Source: Ridgeia piscesae (taxonomy: Eukaryota; Annelida; Polychaeta; Sabellida; Siboglinidae). From it: a stretch of DNA of 64,000 bases. Position numbers and translations under genes: made by a program. This document shows positions 12,472 to 26,871 of the stretch, one piece after another. The stretch is from contig JAODUO010001206.1 of NCBI GenBank assembly GCA_025642075.2, positions 52,501-116,500 of the forward strand, written 5' to 3'. The notes beneath the pieces are model-generated. The model was given only the letters and a program-made list of their open reading frames with translations. It had not been told where the DNA came from and searched no databases. The stretch's first letter is position 1; every line of letters starts with the position of its first letter.

Positions 12472-14090
12472 CCTGGCTCTAGGCCCATAAGCATGTTGAG
12501 ATAAAAACAGTTTTTCCTTTAATTTATATTCTAACTAACATGCGTTTCAATATTAAAATTGGCATTGACAATCTGACCTATCCATTTTACGATTTAAGCC
12601 ATATTGAACGAGAAATCCAACATGGCCGCTCATCCAAGACCACCGTCGACTATAGAAACATAATTGTCCATAACATCCGACGGAGAGTGCTTTGGTGTTT
12701 CTCTCGATAATTATGAGGATCTCCAATATCAAATACATATGATTCATGACCATTCAAATTCACCATCTAGGTCACACGTCATGTTAGTGGGTTAAGTTAT
12801 ATGTTTGCCACCATATAATATTATGGTTTCTAGACGGTATAAATTTAGCATATAGATAAACTAGCAGTCTTATATATGTGACTATCTTGATAGTTCTGCT
12901 AAGATAAAGTGAAACGGATGACACTATATATAAACACGTTTTAAAGTTATGGCGAAGAGCTATGCGAAGGTCAAATGTGACTAAACATGCACAAATCATG
13001 TCCATCTTTTAATATAGAAAACGATGAATTAAAAAGGATGTTCAATTCATTACATGTGACACCTGACACAGTTAACATAGATGTTACCTTCCAAGTAAGT
13101 TATAACAATAAGTAATTGTAATTTACATTTAGGCGACTTCCTTCACTCGCAACAACCCCACGAATCACGAAAAAGCTCTGTTGATCTGTAAACGTACACC
13201 ACTTGATGTAAGGTGCATCTTGGTCATGTCAGTGGGAGCAGAGACATTGGTGTGGATCTCGAGATGCACTTATTCAACAATATTTGCCGACGGCTTAGAT
13301 CTCGCTTAGAGGCCATGCGATGCAGAGGAAGAAGCCGTCTCTTCTCACCTGCCCGAACTCTACCCAGAGCTCTTTCAGTCCATCACGTATTAGTATGTTG
13401 ATAAAACGCAGTAGGCATGTGACTTTGTTATTTGTCAAAATGACTAAGCATTGTCAGCCATGTTGGACTGCCCAGTTGGCATGAGGCACGATTCTTTCAT
13501 ATGTGTCTTCCAACCATGCCGCAAGTTCTTGGTATAACAATTGGCTCTGTCGTCTCTGTACTTTTTAGGAGAGCTCGAACATATTCCTGGTTTACTACCA
13601 TGCCACTCATCACAACCGATACAGAAAGCCTGTGAGCAGCCACTTCTTACCTAACAATTTGCAGCAATCGTATCTTGTTTTACGATAATACCCAACATTT
13701 CTCAATCTGCTGTGGGATGGGAGTGGATTCAGCCATGTCAACATGGTTTAACATTACCCGCTCGTCGAACACTCTCTCCCTCTTTCAATGACTCAGCAAT
13801 ATAGCTATCACAAATGACATGGAAGGTTTCACATGACGAAAATACAGCTTGGTGCCTTTTTCACAATGTTGTTTTCCAATTGCTCTAACTATTCTGTGCC
13901 ACGCATGTGGAAGCAATCTACTATTATGCCCATTGTCAGACAAACCTGACGCCAGAAAAAGTACATGCAAGACTTGTAGTCTGGAGTGTGGCCAATCGCA
14001 AGGATCCCCTACAGTTTTAGTATAGAGCCAAGAGAGGAGTAGACGACGCAACATTTACTCTGTTCAGTGTAATTACCAGTCACCTAGACA
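12468..14090 (-). mobile_element. Long-TIR DNA element, copy A (decayed DTDV-family protein)
   Basis: The left part, 12468-13100, aligns with 49210-50000 and starts with the same tagtcctggctct edge. Internally, the minus strand of about 13100-13560 encodes the stretch YERIVPHANWAVQHG, a stop, then LVILTNN and RDGLKELWVEFGQVRRDGFF. In better-preserved relatives I remember, the second motif reads close to VVLSNDTD. Here the aspartates are lost and stops are frequent. The right TIR is missing, apparently cut by the LINE that begins near 14110. Confidence 0.65.
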
Positions 14091-14109
14091 CGTCGGGAAT
14101 TACCTTCCG

Positions 14110-14870
14110 TGTCGTATTCACGGACTTGTCGTCAGCCTTTAATATTACACAGACACATGTTCTGATAAGAAGTTCTTGAACCTTGAGATAAATCCTAATC
14201 TTATTCTATGGATCAGGCAGTTTCTGTGCGATCGGCCACAGCGCGTCAAACTGAATGATCCTCTGTGCAGAGATCCCGTACTGTCGGATGAAATTGCAGT
14301 GAATACCGGAGCTCAACAAGAATGCGTCCTTTCTCCAATTCTGTTTTTAATTTATACGAACTAGAAATCATGTAGGAATTCACTTATGACCCTGGTAATA
14401 TATGCAGATGACCTTGTAGGTTGCCTCAAAGATGAATTATCTCGTTCTGAGTATCGCCTACACATCGATGCGTTAACGTGTCAGTATAAGTCCAAATTTC
14501 GTAAACTGAATACAACTAAAACTAAAGTAAAGAGTTAATGTTTAGAAAGGAAGGATTAACCAGTCACCAAAATCGATATCCTTAGGTAATCAAGAAATCG
14601 AAATAGTCAAAACCTTCAAATATCTAGGTGCTTTACTTGATGGAATCTTTTTAATATGTGATCATGTTAATTATGTATACAAGAGAGCCCAACAACGTCG
14701 ATTCCTGTTGAGAAAGCTGAACAGTTTTGATTGTAGCCAGCTTATTCTCCAACTTGTATATAGGTGTTTAATAGAGAGTGTTCTATGTCTTAATATAATT
14801 TCATGTTATGGCAATGTCCGTAGCAAAGATTAAAAAACCTTGCCCGTGTTGTCAATAGCAAATCTATTGA
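14110..14870 (+). mobile_element. LINE reverse transcriptase fragment
   Basis: Plus-strand segments appear in order: ILWIRQFLCDRPQRVKLN, NTGAQQECVLSPILFLIYTN (the xGxPQGxVLSPxLF block with G-to-E decay), then VIYADDLVGCL with catalytic YADD. After a frameshift come FKYLGALLDG and KLNSFDCSQLILQLVYRCL. The order fits a non-LTR RT of the CR1/Rex type. It is inactive. A TA microsatellite follows directly. Confidence 0.75.
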
Positions 14871-14893
14871 CAACGAACATAAATAACTGTCCA

Positions 14894-14897
<4 letters not shown>

Positions 14898-14959
<62 letters not shown>
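14898..14959. repeat. (TA)n microsatellite
   Basis: Uninterrupted TA run. Confidence 0.95.
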
Positions 14960-14960
<1 letters not shown>

Positions 14961-15020
14961 GCTGATCTAAATGGAAACGCAGTCAAATACTATGTGATTG
15001 ATCCTGCGAATGAAACTTTA

Positions 15021-16716
15021 CAGGAACTTTCATCTGGGAGAAAACTGTCTTAACATTTCAGAGAAATCCTTTCATAGGAAAATACCTCTCAACGCACTCA
15101 AATTTGTTTCGCATAGTAATGCATTTAAGAACATGTCCATTTGAAAGTCACTTATGTTCAATTGTGAACCTATATATGTTATACCCTGTTCTTCTTTTCA
15201 TAACTTAAATATTCTTTAGAACCACGTCCTTAGTGTAATACCTCTGATGTTTGGATATGTAGAATCGAATAATGTTGTTATATGTTCTGTTCAAGGTCAA
15301 GACATCAGATGCTGAAGGTCAGGTAAATATCAAAGTTTACATCTCGGCAGACGTCAAATAGAAACCTCTATGGAATTATATTTGTGTTTATTCATGAATA
15401 TAAATGAATACTCTTACAATATTTGACATTTTTGGCATGGGAAAAAAGTACTCAGTAATAATTAAAATTATATGTAACACGAGTCACACATGTTACACAT
15501 AGTGTTTAGTGCAAATGCCATTACTAATATTGCTATTCAGATTTCTCTCTGAGGAAAATTATTGCATTAAGTAAGTATGTCTGAATATCATTGTAGGTAT
15601 GTTACAAGGAATATAACAATATATAAAATATAGCGGTACACAATAATGAGGTTTTTTGTAATCTTAACAAGAGCAAGTAACGCGTAATAATCTTCATAAT
15701 AACAATCCCACCCATTATCCAGATAATCTGGAACAACACAACCACCTTCGACATCCATATGCACTCCACTCTTTACGTCTACTTCTTCAACCTCCATCTT
15801 CCAAATCATTCTCTTCAGCATTCTTCATCTCGATACCCTCCTCGTCTTCAGGCTAAGCCTCTTCTCTGTGCATGGATTGAAACAGCCGCATTCTTCAAAG
15901 CAGTTGCTGTTTGATAGATATAAGATGTAAGCTGTAAGCACACATTTCAGTGAAGCCTTTCTCGTCCTGCATTCTATACTCACAGTGAACCACATCACAC
16001 ATGTATGGTGGATATAAATCACTCTAGGCAATAACAGGAGCTGGGACGCCATCCCATATTTCCTAGCCGAACTGAGTGATATTTGCTGACTCATCAGGTG
16101 AGGCTTGCTGGTCTGCCGCTTTCTAAAGCGTGACCTACATATTGGTCCGCATGATATAAATGAACAGTTTGCTTGATATTGGACGCAGGGCAGACTTTGG
16201 GAGTTTGTTCCGGGGAAATCTTCATTGAGCTTAGCTTTGTCGTACGGATATCAGGTCATATCGCAGTTGCTGGGGGCGTGCATGCCACGCTACTGCAGAT
16301 ATTGTGGCCCAGCATTGTCATATACCACCGCTCCTTCTGCACATTGCACTGCATCTCCTCCCGACACACCCAACGTACCGGTATGACTAACAAATATGTG
16401 TCTTCGCTAAGCACACGGGTCAGGGTAGGCCGCATCAGTGAGATCTGACCAGTGGCAATCTTCGATTTATGAAAATTTCCAGAGTTGCGCAAAATTGCCT
16501 TTTGGGTAGTCAAACTGAATTTGTTCTAGGACCTGAAGAGTCAAAATCAACCACAACGTTCATAGGACACAATGTTCATAGGTTCACTATAGAACACATG
16601 TGACTGTCAAATTAACAGTTTCTTAAATTCATCACTATGAGATCAACTTTGGGTACGTTGACCGGTCTTTTCCTCTCAATTGTTTTCCTCTCAAAAGATA
16701 TTTACACTAACAGCTC
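15021..16716 (-). mobile_element. Long-TIR DNA element, diverged copy of the 44.5-kb element
   Basis: The left arm at about 15040-15440 is inverted relative to the right arm 16490-16716. Both contain variants of a tcaacgmacycaaa block, catttaagaac and tgttcaatagtgaacctat. The minus strand at 16256-16513 encodes SEDTYLLVIPVRWVCREEMQ and LGHNICSSVACT, collinear with TEDTDVVVLLV and LGNSVCNSMACM in the 44.5-kb copy. Region 15450-16250 has no other recognisable gene; a cysteine-rich minus ORF near 15825-16094 is unassigned. Confidence 0.65.
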
Positions 16717-17340
16717 GATGACAGTCCACCTTCACAAAGAAAGCAACAAGATCAACACCAGGAGAGGAGTACGCCAGGGAGTGAACATATCACCAGATCT
16801 GTTCACGGCAACACTAGAAAGCATATTCCGACGATTGATTTGGAAAACCTACGCATATGCAACAAGAAATGCTACAGGAACTAGCTGAAAAGTGAAAATC
16901 AGGGTCTGACGATGAAGAAGTCGATGACAAAAGTGATGATGGAAATCGACACACCAATATAATACGTCAACACCACTCAGATAGAGAATGTTGAAAGCTA
17001 CGTCTACCAGAGACAAAAACCAAAACAGGACATTGAAAGAAGAATTATGTCCTGACAGACAGCATTCGCCACGATATCTTCAAGAGTAACATGGGAACAT
17101 GCTTGTAAAGACAAATATACTTCTCATGCATACTACCAGCAATGGCGTGTAAACATGGGCATGCACCAGCCATGCTATCAGCCGCTCAAACAATGATATA
17201 AAGAAGTATGTTATATGTTACATATCGGAACCAAAATTTGAGTAAGAGGAAAGACAAACGTCACATATCTGGTTGGATAAATTAGAAGACGGAAGTGGAA
17301 GTCAGCAGACAACAAGATGCGATCACTACCCTTGCGAAGG
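16717..17340 (+). mobile_element. RTE-clade LINE fragment (plus strand)
   Basis: KINTRRGVRQGVNISPDLFT followed by LESIFRRLIWK is the RTE/BovB version of the GVRQGDxLSPxLF block. A frameshifted ESYVYQRQKPKQDIERRI lies further on, with further decayed pieces to about 17340. It begins immediately after the right TIR of the preceding element. Confidence 0.75.
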
Positions 17341-17344
17341 TCAA

Positions 17345-17436
17345 ATGTATATTTTAGTTAGTTATATTTTAGTTAGTTATTTTATATATATATATATATA
17401 CACCAATATGTATATATATATATATATATATATATC
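17345..17436. repeat. Short direct repeat plus two TA runs
   Basis: A tattttagttagt unit repeats, followed by TA runs split by a caccaatatg spacer. Confidence 0.85.
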
Positions 17437-17820
17437 ATCATCGTCATCGTCGTCATCATAGTCCTTGTGCAGCAATAGTGTCCCGTGGTTGGGCGAAGGC
17501 CTCAGCATGCTGCATCCGCAACTGCCAATCTTGCGCTATCCTTTGCCAGATGGTACCCTTCCAGTAGTCGTCTAGTTCGTCTCTACAACGTCTCGCCGGT
17601 CTTCCTATAGGTATTTTCCTTTCGGAGGTTTCCATGTGGTGATACGTAGTGTCCGTCGGTTATCTCGTATCCTGCTGACGTGCCCTGCCCAGGCCCACTT
17701 CCGTCTTCTGACTTGTTCAATCACGTCCGTGACCTTGGTCTTTTGTCTTACCCATAAATTTGTTTTTCTGTTCTGGTATGTGACGTTAACATACTCCTTT
17801 CCATCTTTCTTTGTGCGGCT
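17430..17820 (-). mobile_element. RTE-clade LINE 3' end with TGA-rich tail
   Basis: The minus strand encodes RQKTKVTDVIEQVRRRKWAW, AGHVSRIRDNRRT and ITTWKP, then a frame ending HAEAFAQPRDTIAAQGL and a stop. This is the C-terminus of RTE-type ORF2. A GATGATGACGA-type tail follows and passes straight into a TA microsatellite. It sits tail-to-tail with the plus-strand RTE piece to its left. Confidence 0.85.
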
Positions 17821-17830
17821 ATATATACAT

Positions 17831-19226
<1,396 letters not shown>

Positions 19227-19435
19227 CTTTGACACTGATCGTAGTATTTACATCGGGGCTGAAACGCATCGGTGGTATTATCAAAACGGGCGAGTCTGTG
19301 CCAACAGCATCAACGCTATCGTTTATCCACCACATGAATCCGATATCCTTATCATGTGAGCAATTTGCGTGCAGTTCGAGAGGTTCATTGATATTGTGAA
19401 CATGACACAATGTTTGGTTTTGGCAGTTTGGACGG
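19227..19435 (-). CDS. Exon: start of REJ/PKD-like region
   Basis: This 209-nt exon has acceptor tttccag in phase 2 and donor aaag/gtaatg in phase 1. The peptide includes INEPLELHANCSHDKDIGFM, then WWIND, then VLIIPPMRFSP and NTTISVK. A cysteine-bearing strand, the W-W about ten residues on, and the closing L-x-I-P-P-x-x-F-x-P-x-x-x-x-T-I-x-V are typical of PKD/REJ repeats. The frame is forced because the other phases hit stops and an upstream TAA excludes earlier acceptors. The upstream exon that would supply two bases of the split codon was not found. Confidence 0.55.
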
Positions 19436-19869
19436 CTGGAAAACAACATTTACAACTCTATATTCTACAATGTTGTCAGCTATAAACATGATTGTTGATT
19501 TCTGCATCGGTCGGGCGTGTTACAGCAACGTCACATTGTAAACAATTCGTAAGTTTGTTAGTATCACATATATTGTTACTATAATTTATAATAATAATAC
19601 GACGTAAGATTGGTGAACACTTCAGAAAGTAAATTATTAAAACGCATCGTGCTTACTTGATGGAGATACGTAGACGTATGAGAACGCATTGTGTTCCATT
19701 AAGTGACTTCTCCTCGTGGCACATGCATGTTAGATCTGGTGAAAGTGAATAACATATTGCAATACAAATTGTTGCATAATTTAACAACAGGTGCTTTAGC
19801 GTTTCTCACACATTGTACAAAGTAAATGTGCTTCATTAACATTCTTCCAATATAGCTGAAGGTGAGGTT

Positions 19870-20290
19870 ATTATTAACACGTTCAAAGCCTTGTTGCATG
19901 CATGAGTTGCACAAACTTCGAGTAGTATCCAGGGTTACCCGTGAATACATGTTGCGGTGCTTTTCGAACGTTGTCCAGCCCACCGTGACTCGTTTTGGCT
20001 TTGTTTTTGTTTCTGATGCTGTCGCAGTAGACGTAGCTTCCAACGTTCTCTATCTGAGTGGTGTGGCATAGTTCTTAATCCCCATTGTTTTCTACTTGTT
20101 CATCTTCATACCTGAATTATAATTTTATCTGCTAGGACCTCCAGCATTTGTTGTAGTAGTTCATTCAGTATATTAGTGCATAACAGTATTTCGTCGGCGA
20201 AGGAAATATAACTTAATTTCCTAGGTTAGTCTTCGCAATATGATTTTGAATGCTGCTGTACACAACTTGGTCAATATAATGTATTCGAGT
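19870..20290 (-). mobile_element. RTE-clade LINE fragment
   Basis: The minus strand reads SYISFADEILLCTNILNELL (decayed FADD palm motif), QQMLEVLADKI, and after a gap NKPKRVTVGWTTFEKHRNMY. These fall in the order expected for RTE ORF2. It lies in the intron between the last EGF exon and the first REJ exon. Confidence 0.75.
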
Positions 20291-20654
20291 CGTACACCTA
20301 TCACCTTGTTACGCGTGTTGTTGTTGTTGTTGCGGATTTAAACGCATTTGATCAGTTGTTGATTCGTATTGTGCACAGTTGCATAAACATTGAAATGCGA
20401 GTTTGTAGAATTGAACAGTCTGTTTCTTGAAATGTCTAAGAACATAACACATTTAATATATGTGAATAGGATGAGCAGTTTTCATTCAATGATCTCCTTT
20501 TTCATAGTGTGTTGTCATTGTAAGCCTAAATGAGAATATAAAGGAACCGTTATGTTCTTGGAATGAGGAGATCGAATGCAGCCATCACGACATCCGAATA
20601 ATTACAAAGCGGACTTATATTGTAAATAATTTGCTATGCTAATTTAAAAAAGAT

Positions 20655-20670
20655 ATATATATATATATTT

Positions 20671-20715
<45 letters not shown>
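20655..20715. repeat. (TA)n microsatellite
   Basis: TA run with one interruption near 20675. Further short TA and CA runs lie at 20770-20880 and 21146-21175. Confidence 0.9.
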
Positions 20716-20717
<2 letters not shown>

Positions 20718-20917
20718 TTGATGCACCTTCCCCCAACCACAGGACACACTATGGCTGCACAATGATTATATACATATATATATATAATATATACATTGAT
20801 GTACACACACACACACATACCTACATACACACGTACACTCCCTAACACAATCACTAACACACACACACACACACACACCACGTGTTCGTTTACGAGCGCG
20901 TTATATATTGAGCTTAC

Positions 20918-21028
20918 TTTCACAATGCATCCCAGAGTAGTTATCTGTGCAAGTGCAATTGTAGCCTTCCGGAATTTCAGTGCACGTGGCTCCATTTTTG
21001 CATGGACGTATGTTGCAGGCATGGAATG
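20918..21028 (-). CDS. Exon: EGF-like domain (copy 2 of tandem pair)
   Basis: The exon is 111 nt, phase 1 to phase 1, with acceptor atatacag and donor gaaa/gtaagc. The peptide CNIRPCKNGATCTEIPEGYN followed by CTCTDNYSGMHCE has all six EGF cysteines and the G-Y-x-C-x-C core. It lacks the N-terminal D-x-D/N-E calcium motif. It differs from the neighbouring EGF exon at only a few residues. Role: extracellular spacer or binding module between the lectin and REJ regions. Confidence 0.8.
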
Positions 21029-21141
21029 CTGTATATATCAATATGTTTTCAATAATTTGCTTTGCATGGAAGTTACACAATTTGGCGAAGCGAGATAAAA
21101 ATGAGTGTGCGTATACATACATAATACCTACATAAATACGT

Positions 21142-21182
<41 letters not shown>

Positions 21183-21534
21183 TACATATTACTGAAGAAA
21201 TTGTTACATATACATTGGCAAGACATTATTATTTTCTAACCCAATAGTATTACATTTTCATCTGATGTGGCACATATGTAACGTATGTAACATTATCAAA
21301 TATTTTTTAATTTATTGAGAATTGTGGAGTTCATGACACTTTTTATGTCGCATCTCATTATGCATTTGATATTCAGATTTTCAATAATTTAAATAATGGC
21401 TGATGTATTTCTGGCTAGCAATATTTTATACCCTCACCGAAGGTTCCTATTGCACGACGCAGTAGAAAGTTAAATATATATGTATATATTACTAACACTC
21501 AAACTGTCTTAAGTATCGGATAACTACGGGCCTT

Positions 21535-21537
<3 letters not shown>

Positions 21538-21602
<65 letters not shown>

Positions 21603-21605
21603 TAT
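21538..21605. repeat. (TA)n microsatellite
   Basis: TA run immediately 5' of an RTE tail. Confidence 0.95.
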
Positions 21606-21876
<271 letters not shown>

Positions 21877-21936
21877 GTGGAGTATATTTTTGTGAAACAT
21901 GTGTTCATATACGAGGGCGTTATCTATTGAGCTTAC

Positions 21937-22047
21937 ATTCACAGTGCGTTCCATAATAATTATCCTTGCAAGTGCAATTGTAGCCGTCCGGAATGTCAGT
22001 GCATGTGGCTCCATTTTTGCATGGACGTATCTTGCAGGCGTGCAAGG
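21937..22047 (-). CDS. Exon: EGF-like domain (copy 1 of tandem pair)
   Basis: The exon is 111 nt, phase 1 to phase 1, with acceptor atatacag and donor gaat/gtaagc. The peptide CKIRPCKNGATCTDIPDGYN followed by CTCKDNYYGTHCE carries the six cysteines of an EGF domain. It is nearly identical to the exon at 20918, and the flanking introns match too, so the pair is a recent exon duplication. Both copies keep an open frame and intact splice sites, which argues that both are used. Confidence 0.8.
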
Positions 22048-22094
22048 CTGTATATATCAATATGTTTTCAATAATCTGCTTTGCATGGAAGTTT

Positions 22095-22097
<3 letters not shown>

Positions 22098-22139
<42 letters not shown>
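22098..22139. repeat. (TA)n microsatellite
   Basis: TA run in the intron upstream of the EGF exon. A second, longer TA run lies at 22434-22500. Confidence 0.9.
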
Positions 22140-22143
<4 letters not shown>

Positions 22144-22429
22144 TCACTAAAACAAAAAATATACTTTTTTCGTGACAGACGTATTTGTGCACTGATTAAC
22201 TTAAATAAATTAGCAGTATTAGTTATACATTTTGTTCATATTTGTATAATGTTATTGATCAACAACAATTGTTACAATGACACAATAACGTGAACATGGT
22301 GATTACCTTATGAATATGTATTTTTGTCTATAAAAAAAAACTGCAATGATCCATACCTTAATGACTGCGTCATATAGATATATCATTGTGGTGTGTAGAT
22401 GTCTGTTTCAAGAGCCAATGTTCGTATAC

Positions 22430-22503
<74 letters not shown>

Positions 22504-22939
22504 CTAACACTCAAACTGTCTTAAATATCATATAACTACAGGTCTTTACACCAATGGAAGAAGTGCCAGAAGAGGCGTTAGGTGAAGCGAAATCCTGGGA
22601 TAGATCCCAGGAGAAGACGACAGGCGCGAGGACTTAGGTGCTGTGCGGACTGTCCTGGTTAGTTGTCCCAATGACAGCAAGAAGTTGGTGAAAATGTCCC
22701 CGCTGTATCTGCCCTGCCGCAGCGACTGACCTTGCACTATGTGTGTAACTCCAAATAATGCATCACCAGCGTTCAACCCTCACCCCAAACTACGTGCTAA
22801 AGTAACATATTATAATGCATAGAAACTAGTATTTGATAATTCACATTGACCAATATCTTACGATGACATATCACGTGACTGTGTGTGCTGCACGTTACTT
22901 TCTTCTATGACTGTCAGACTCTCATTAATACGGCACTGT

Positions 22940-23345
22940 CTATAACAAATTGAAGCGCGAAAAATGCGATCAATGCACGCGTCACCTCTCGACTAGACTA
23001 CTGCAAGTTACTCTTTCATAACATGCCGATATCACAGAGAGCTCGGTCGCAGCGTGTCCAGAACAATGCAGTCAGGTTAGTAACACGCACCAGTAAACAC
23101 GAGCACAGTATACCAATGGAGAAGGTGCTTAATTAGGTGCTTGTTGAGCCGAACTTCTTCAACCACGAACGCGTGCCTAACGCCTACGCCGGAACTATGC
23201 ACCAAGGCATAATAAAGAACTGTATTGGCGATTTGGCGTTTGGCACAGCAGCACCGCGATTATGGAATGAACTGTCCGGAAACATGAATTAGTGCATCTG
23301 AGAAACTGTCTATGTTTAAAAAAGTGTAAAGACATTACTGTCATT
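22940..23345 (+). mobile_element. CR1/L2-like LINE 3' ORF fragment
   Basis: The plus strand reads ARVTSRLDYCKLLFHNMPIS, QRVQNNAVRLVTRTSKHEH and FGTAAPRLWNELSGNMN. This is the conserved C-terminal region after the RT in CR1 and L2 elements. It is interrupted by stops and 5' truncated. Confidence 0.8.
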
Positions 23346-23419
23346 CGACATATTAAGTAATTATAATCGTCTTAACATGTTGCACGTTACGCAAATTTCA
23401 AGATTACACAACTAATACT

Positions 23420-25440
23420 TTCTACTCACTTCAACATTTCAGCCACCATCGGCGGCCTTCTTCAGGAACTGAATTGTCACTGCTCGCATGGCGAGCAGAC
23501 CGTTCCACACTTGACTTAGTCAGTATCCCCCTCGCCTCTGTTCATAGTTGGTATCGTTTACCTAATCCAGATGGTTTCATTTATCCAGCGGGCACATCTG
23601 TTCGTTTCTCTATCCACCACTTTCGCTCCCTCCCAGTCTATCACACAGCTGTGTCTGTCCGCGTGGTCTGTTATGTGTATTTGTGTTCTATGCTTGTCAA
23701 GGATCATCTTGTCCCCCGGGTGAAATTTCTAATTGTGATGTTTTCAACTTCTTCTTTTTTGTGTTCATCTAGTCTCGTGCCAAATGTTCTTGTTTCGTCG
23801 AAGTAACACATGTTGCAGGTCTTACAAGATATTTGGAACACACAATCGGATTTGCGTTTGTCTTCCACTTTATCTTTCGGTTGCACTAGTATTTGTCTGA
23901 GGTTTATGTGTGGTCTCACACCTGATGGTATATCATGACGTTTTAAGATACGCCGTAGCGGTTCCGCCACTCCTTGGACATATGATAGTGTAGCGATACC
24001 TGTAGACTACTCATTGTTCTTATTATCAGCTTTCTTCTTTGGTTTTGCTGCTTTTCTCTGATCTTTTTAATAGTCCACTTCGGGTAACCACACTCCTGTA
24101 GACCCCTGGTGATGTGCTCCTCTTCTTTCCGTCTGACCTCTCGTTCTGTGACAATGTTGTTGCATTTGTCTACGCTTTTATGATCCCCAGTTTTTGTTAT
24201 GTAGCGGATGGTGTGAACACAAGTTCAGATACTGGTCGGTGTGTGTCTTCTTTCAATAAACGAGGGATTTGACTGTTCCATCCTCCTTCCGTACAATTAA
24301 TGTGTCTTCATACGTGAACCTGACGTTACCTGTGATATCAATGGTGTTTAGGTGCGCTGTCAATTGTTGTTCACACTCTTTCTTCGCGATCTCCATAACG
24401 TCATCCACGTATCGTTTCCACAGTCGGATCTGACACGTTACTGGAGCTGTGGCGATGGCTTGTTGTTCCAGCCATTCCATAAATAGAGTGACTATCACCG
24501 GCGACACTGGGCTTCCCATCGCTGTGCCAAACTTATGTTGGTAAATGAAGCTGAAGTATGTTATTGTGACGACACACTGCAACAGCTCCATAATGTCCCA
24601 AACCTGTCAATGTGGCCTTAACTTCAGTGTTGAATCATCCTCCAGTCGTTTGTTGATGTGTAATGTGTCATCAATTGGTGTGTTGGTAAACAGAGACACT
24701 ACACCATGTGACACGAACATTTCATCTTATTCGATCATTGCACATGCCATTTCACTAGCTAAGAGCTTTGCGTTTTTGATGTTATGTGTTGTCTTCCCTA
24801 CAATAGGTGCTATCAGGTCCGCTAGTGATCTGGACACGTTATACCCTATAGCCACTCTATAGACAACTGTCGATCTCCGAGGGTTGTCTGGCTTATGAAT
24901 TTTGGGATTACTATACATTCTTGGTACATTATCTGCTGTAGGGTACAGGTACTTGTACTATTCATCTGTAATTATTGTCCTCCTCTTTTAGCTTCTTTAT
25001 AATGGACACTAACTTCCTTTTTTATTTGGAAGCAGGGTCTTTGTTCAGTTTCTCATAGGTCTTGTCATCTGATAATTTGTTTGTAACTTTCTGTTTATAT
25101 TCGACAATGTCCATTATTACTGTTGGTTTCCCATTTCCTCCAATGCTTGCCGTTCTTTCTTGGTGAAGTTCGGCTTCGGTAATTTTGCCGACTTCTTAAC
25201 GCCAGCCACCTGTGCTCTCAATCTGTCTGCTTTATCAATTCGGCAAAGACGGGCATGCCTGCACGGTGGCTACGACACAATCTTCGACTGGAAGTGTGTC
25301 TGGTGTTACTGCGTAGTTTAGTCCCTTACCTAGTACTCTCGTTTGGTCGTCATTTAGCTTGTATTTTAACATGTTTACCGCTCATTTCTTGAGTTGCGTG
25401 CACGTCAGATCAATGTTGTTATCGTCCTAAGGTGTCTTTT
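23420..25440 (-). mobile_element. Penelope-like retroelement with GIY-YIG endonuclease
   Basis: Minus-strand blocks appear in order. KGLNYAVTPDTLPVEDCV is near 25300. SNPKIHKPDNPRRSTVVYRV is at 24918. The RT core GTAMGSPVSPVIVTLFMEWL and LWKRYVDDVMEIAKKE (catalytic YVDD) is at 24253-24591. The endonuclease segment CVFQISCKTCNMCYFDETRT, followed by RLDEHKKEE, is at 23704-23900. The 3' end has the PEEGRRWW-type tail usual for the clade near 23460. Stops and frameshifts show it is inactive. It lies in the intron between the EGF and FTP exons of the host gene. Confidence 0.88.
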
Positions 25441-25790
25441 CAGTTTCACATCCATCTGCTATGCCAGAACTAACGCTATAATAAATTAGTACTATTGTCA
25501 TCATTATTATTGCAAATCTAGATAATTTTACAATAAACGTCTAGGCAACTATTCACGTTTAGGGTATTGTGTCCAAAGACACAATCAGAAAATTAGGTAA
25601 AAACCCTTATCTACATCACGAAAATATTTATTGTTTCGTCAATTGCATTTATCAAATAAACAACAGGAATTCAAAATATGTGAACTGTGAACTGTGCATA
25701 AATACCAGTTCAGAACAGGAAACTACACTAAATTAAAGCAAAAAAGGTACAGCATGCATTACATTTTCGGTACTGTACACACACACAAAC

Positions 25791-25969
<179 letters not shown>

Positions 25970-26008
25970 TGTTACTTAATGCAATCCACCTGTTTTCTTC
26001 AACCATAC

Positions 26009-26197
26009 CTGTTCCAAAAATGAACACTTCACAAAGTTGCAGAAATTCCTTTCTTCCCTTTATTTGGATCATCAGTGAAGTCCCTCTGGCATTAATTTCA
26101 CATGTGAATGCCCTGGCATTTCCTGCTGCTAAGTCATTTCTGGAGGATCCACATGTGTGCTTTAGACCAACGGTGATAGTAAAGTTCCGCAGGCGTT
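26009..26197 (-). CDS. Exon: F-type lectin (FTP) domain, C-terminal half
   Basis: The exon is 189 nt, phase 1 to phase 1, with acceptor cacctgtag and donor acag/gtatgg. The peptide reads ERLRNFTITVG, then a C-G pair, GNARAFTCEINARGTSLMIQ and EFLQLCEVFIFGT. This is the second half of the fucolectin/tachylectin-4/pentraxin-1 fold, including the R-G-x-x-L-x-I-Q strand and the C-E-V/I-x-V-x-G-like closing strand. It joins in frame to 26872. The domain family binds fucosylated glycans. I could not confirm the full H-x(24)-R-x-D sugar-binding set. Confidence 0.85.
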
Positions 26198-26871
26198 CTA
26201 CAGGTGATAGGTGCAAATATAATTACCAACATGACATGTTAACCAAATGCCACCAATACATAGACTACATTAGTATGTATTAGCATCATCCAATCCCAGA
26301 ATGCGACTCCCCTGCTGTAGTAATGAAAACAGCTATACACTTTGTAATTTGTAATCAATGTTTCGCTAATGCAGAATAATATAAAGCATGCATATTGCAT
26401 GCTTCTATCAATTTTCAAGATTAGGAGGCTTTTTCATATAGTATTTAAAAACATATAAATCATATTAAACATAGCAATAACATATTTATTAAAACTGAAC
26501 AACGTTGCATGTTAAATTGTAATGATAACAACACGTGTTAGCTCGTTATGCCAATAACCTGACGGTATGTTAGTGTATTTTTTTAAATAAATAATACCCA
26601 TACATAGCCAGTTGTTTACGTTAGATAGACATATTGTGTGAATCTACTTGCATACGAAACACCAGAGCTAATACCTAATGTCGTAACATGAAACCTATTT
26701 AAGCTAGACTGCTCCAATTTCGGATTCTTGCTGATATTAAAATAGATTTTCATCGAATGTAGCAGTCACCCGCACCCGCTGGTTGCGTTCAAACTGACGA
26801 ACCACTACTTATTTGGGATAAGCTGTTGACAACTGAAAACTACTAACGAAAAAGCTCGTTTGATAACTTAC
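26198..26871. other. Intron within the FTP domain
   Basis: AT-rich sequence with no recognisable repeat or ORF. Confidence 0.5.

Noticed and set aside
15825..16094. Possible EGF or cysteine-rich exon (NCFEECGCFNPC)
   Set aside because: Cysteine spacing does not fit EGF, it lies inside a long-TIR element, and no phase-consistent splice sites link it to the host gene.
19440..19560. Missing exon between the last EGF and first REJ exon
   Set aside because: A short minus frame with C-x-x-C is open here, but no acceptor and donor pair gives the required phase 1 to phase 2.
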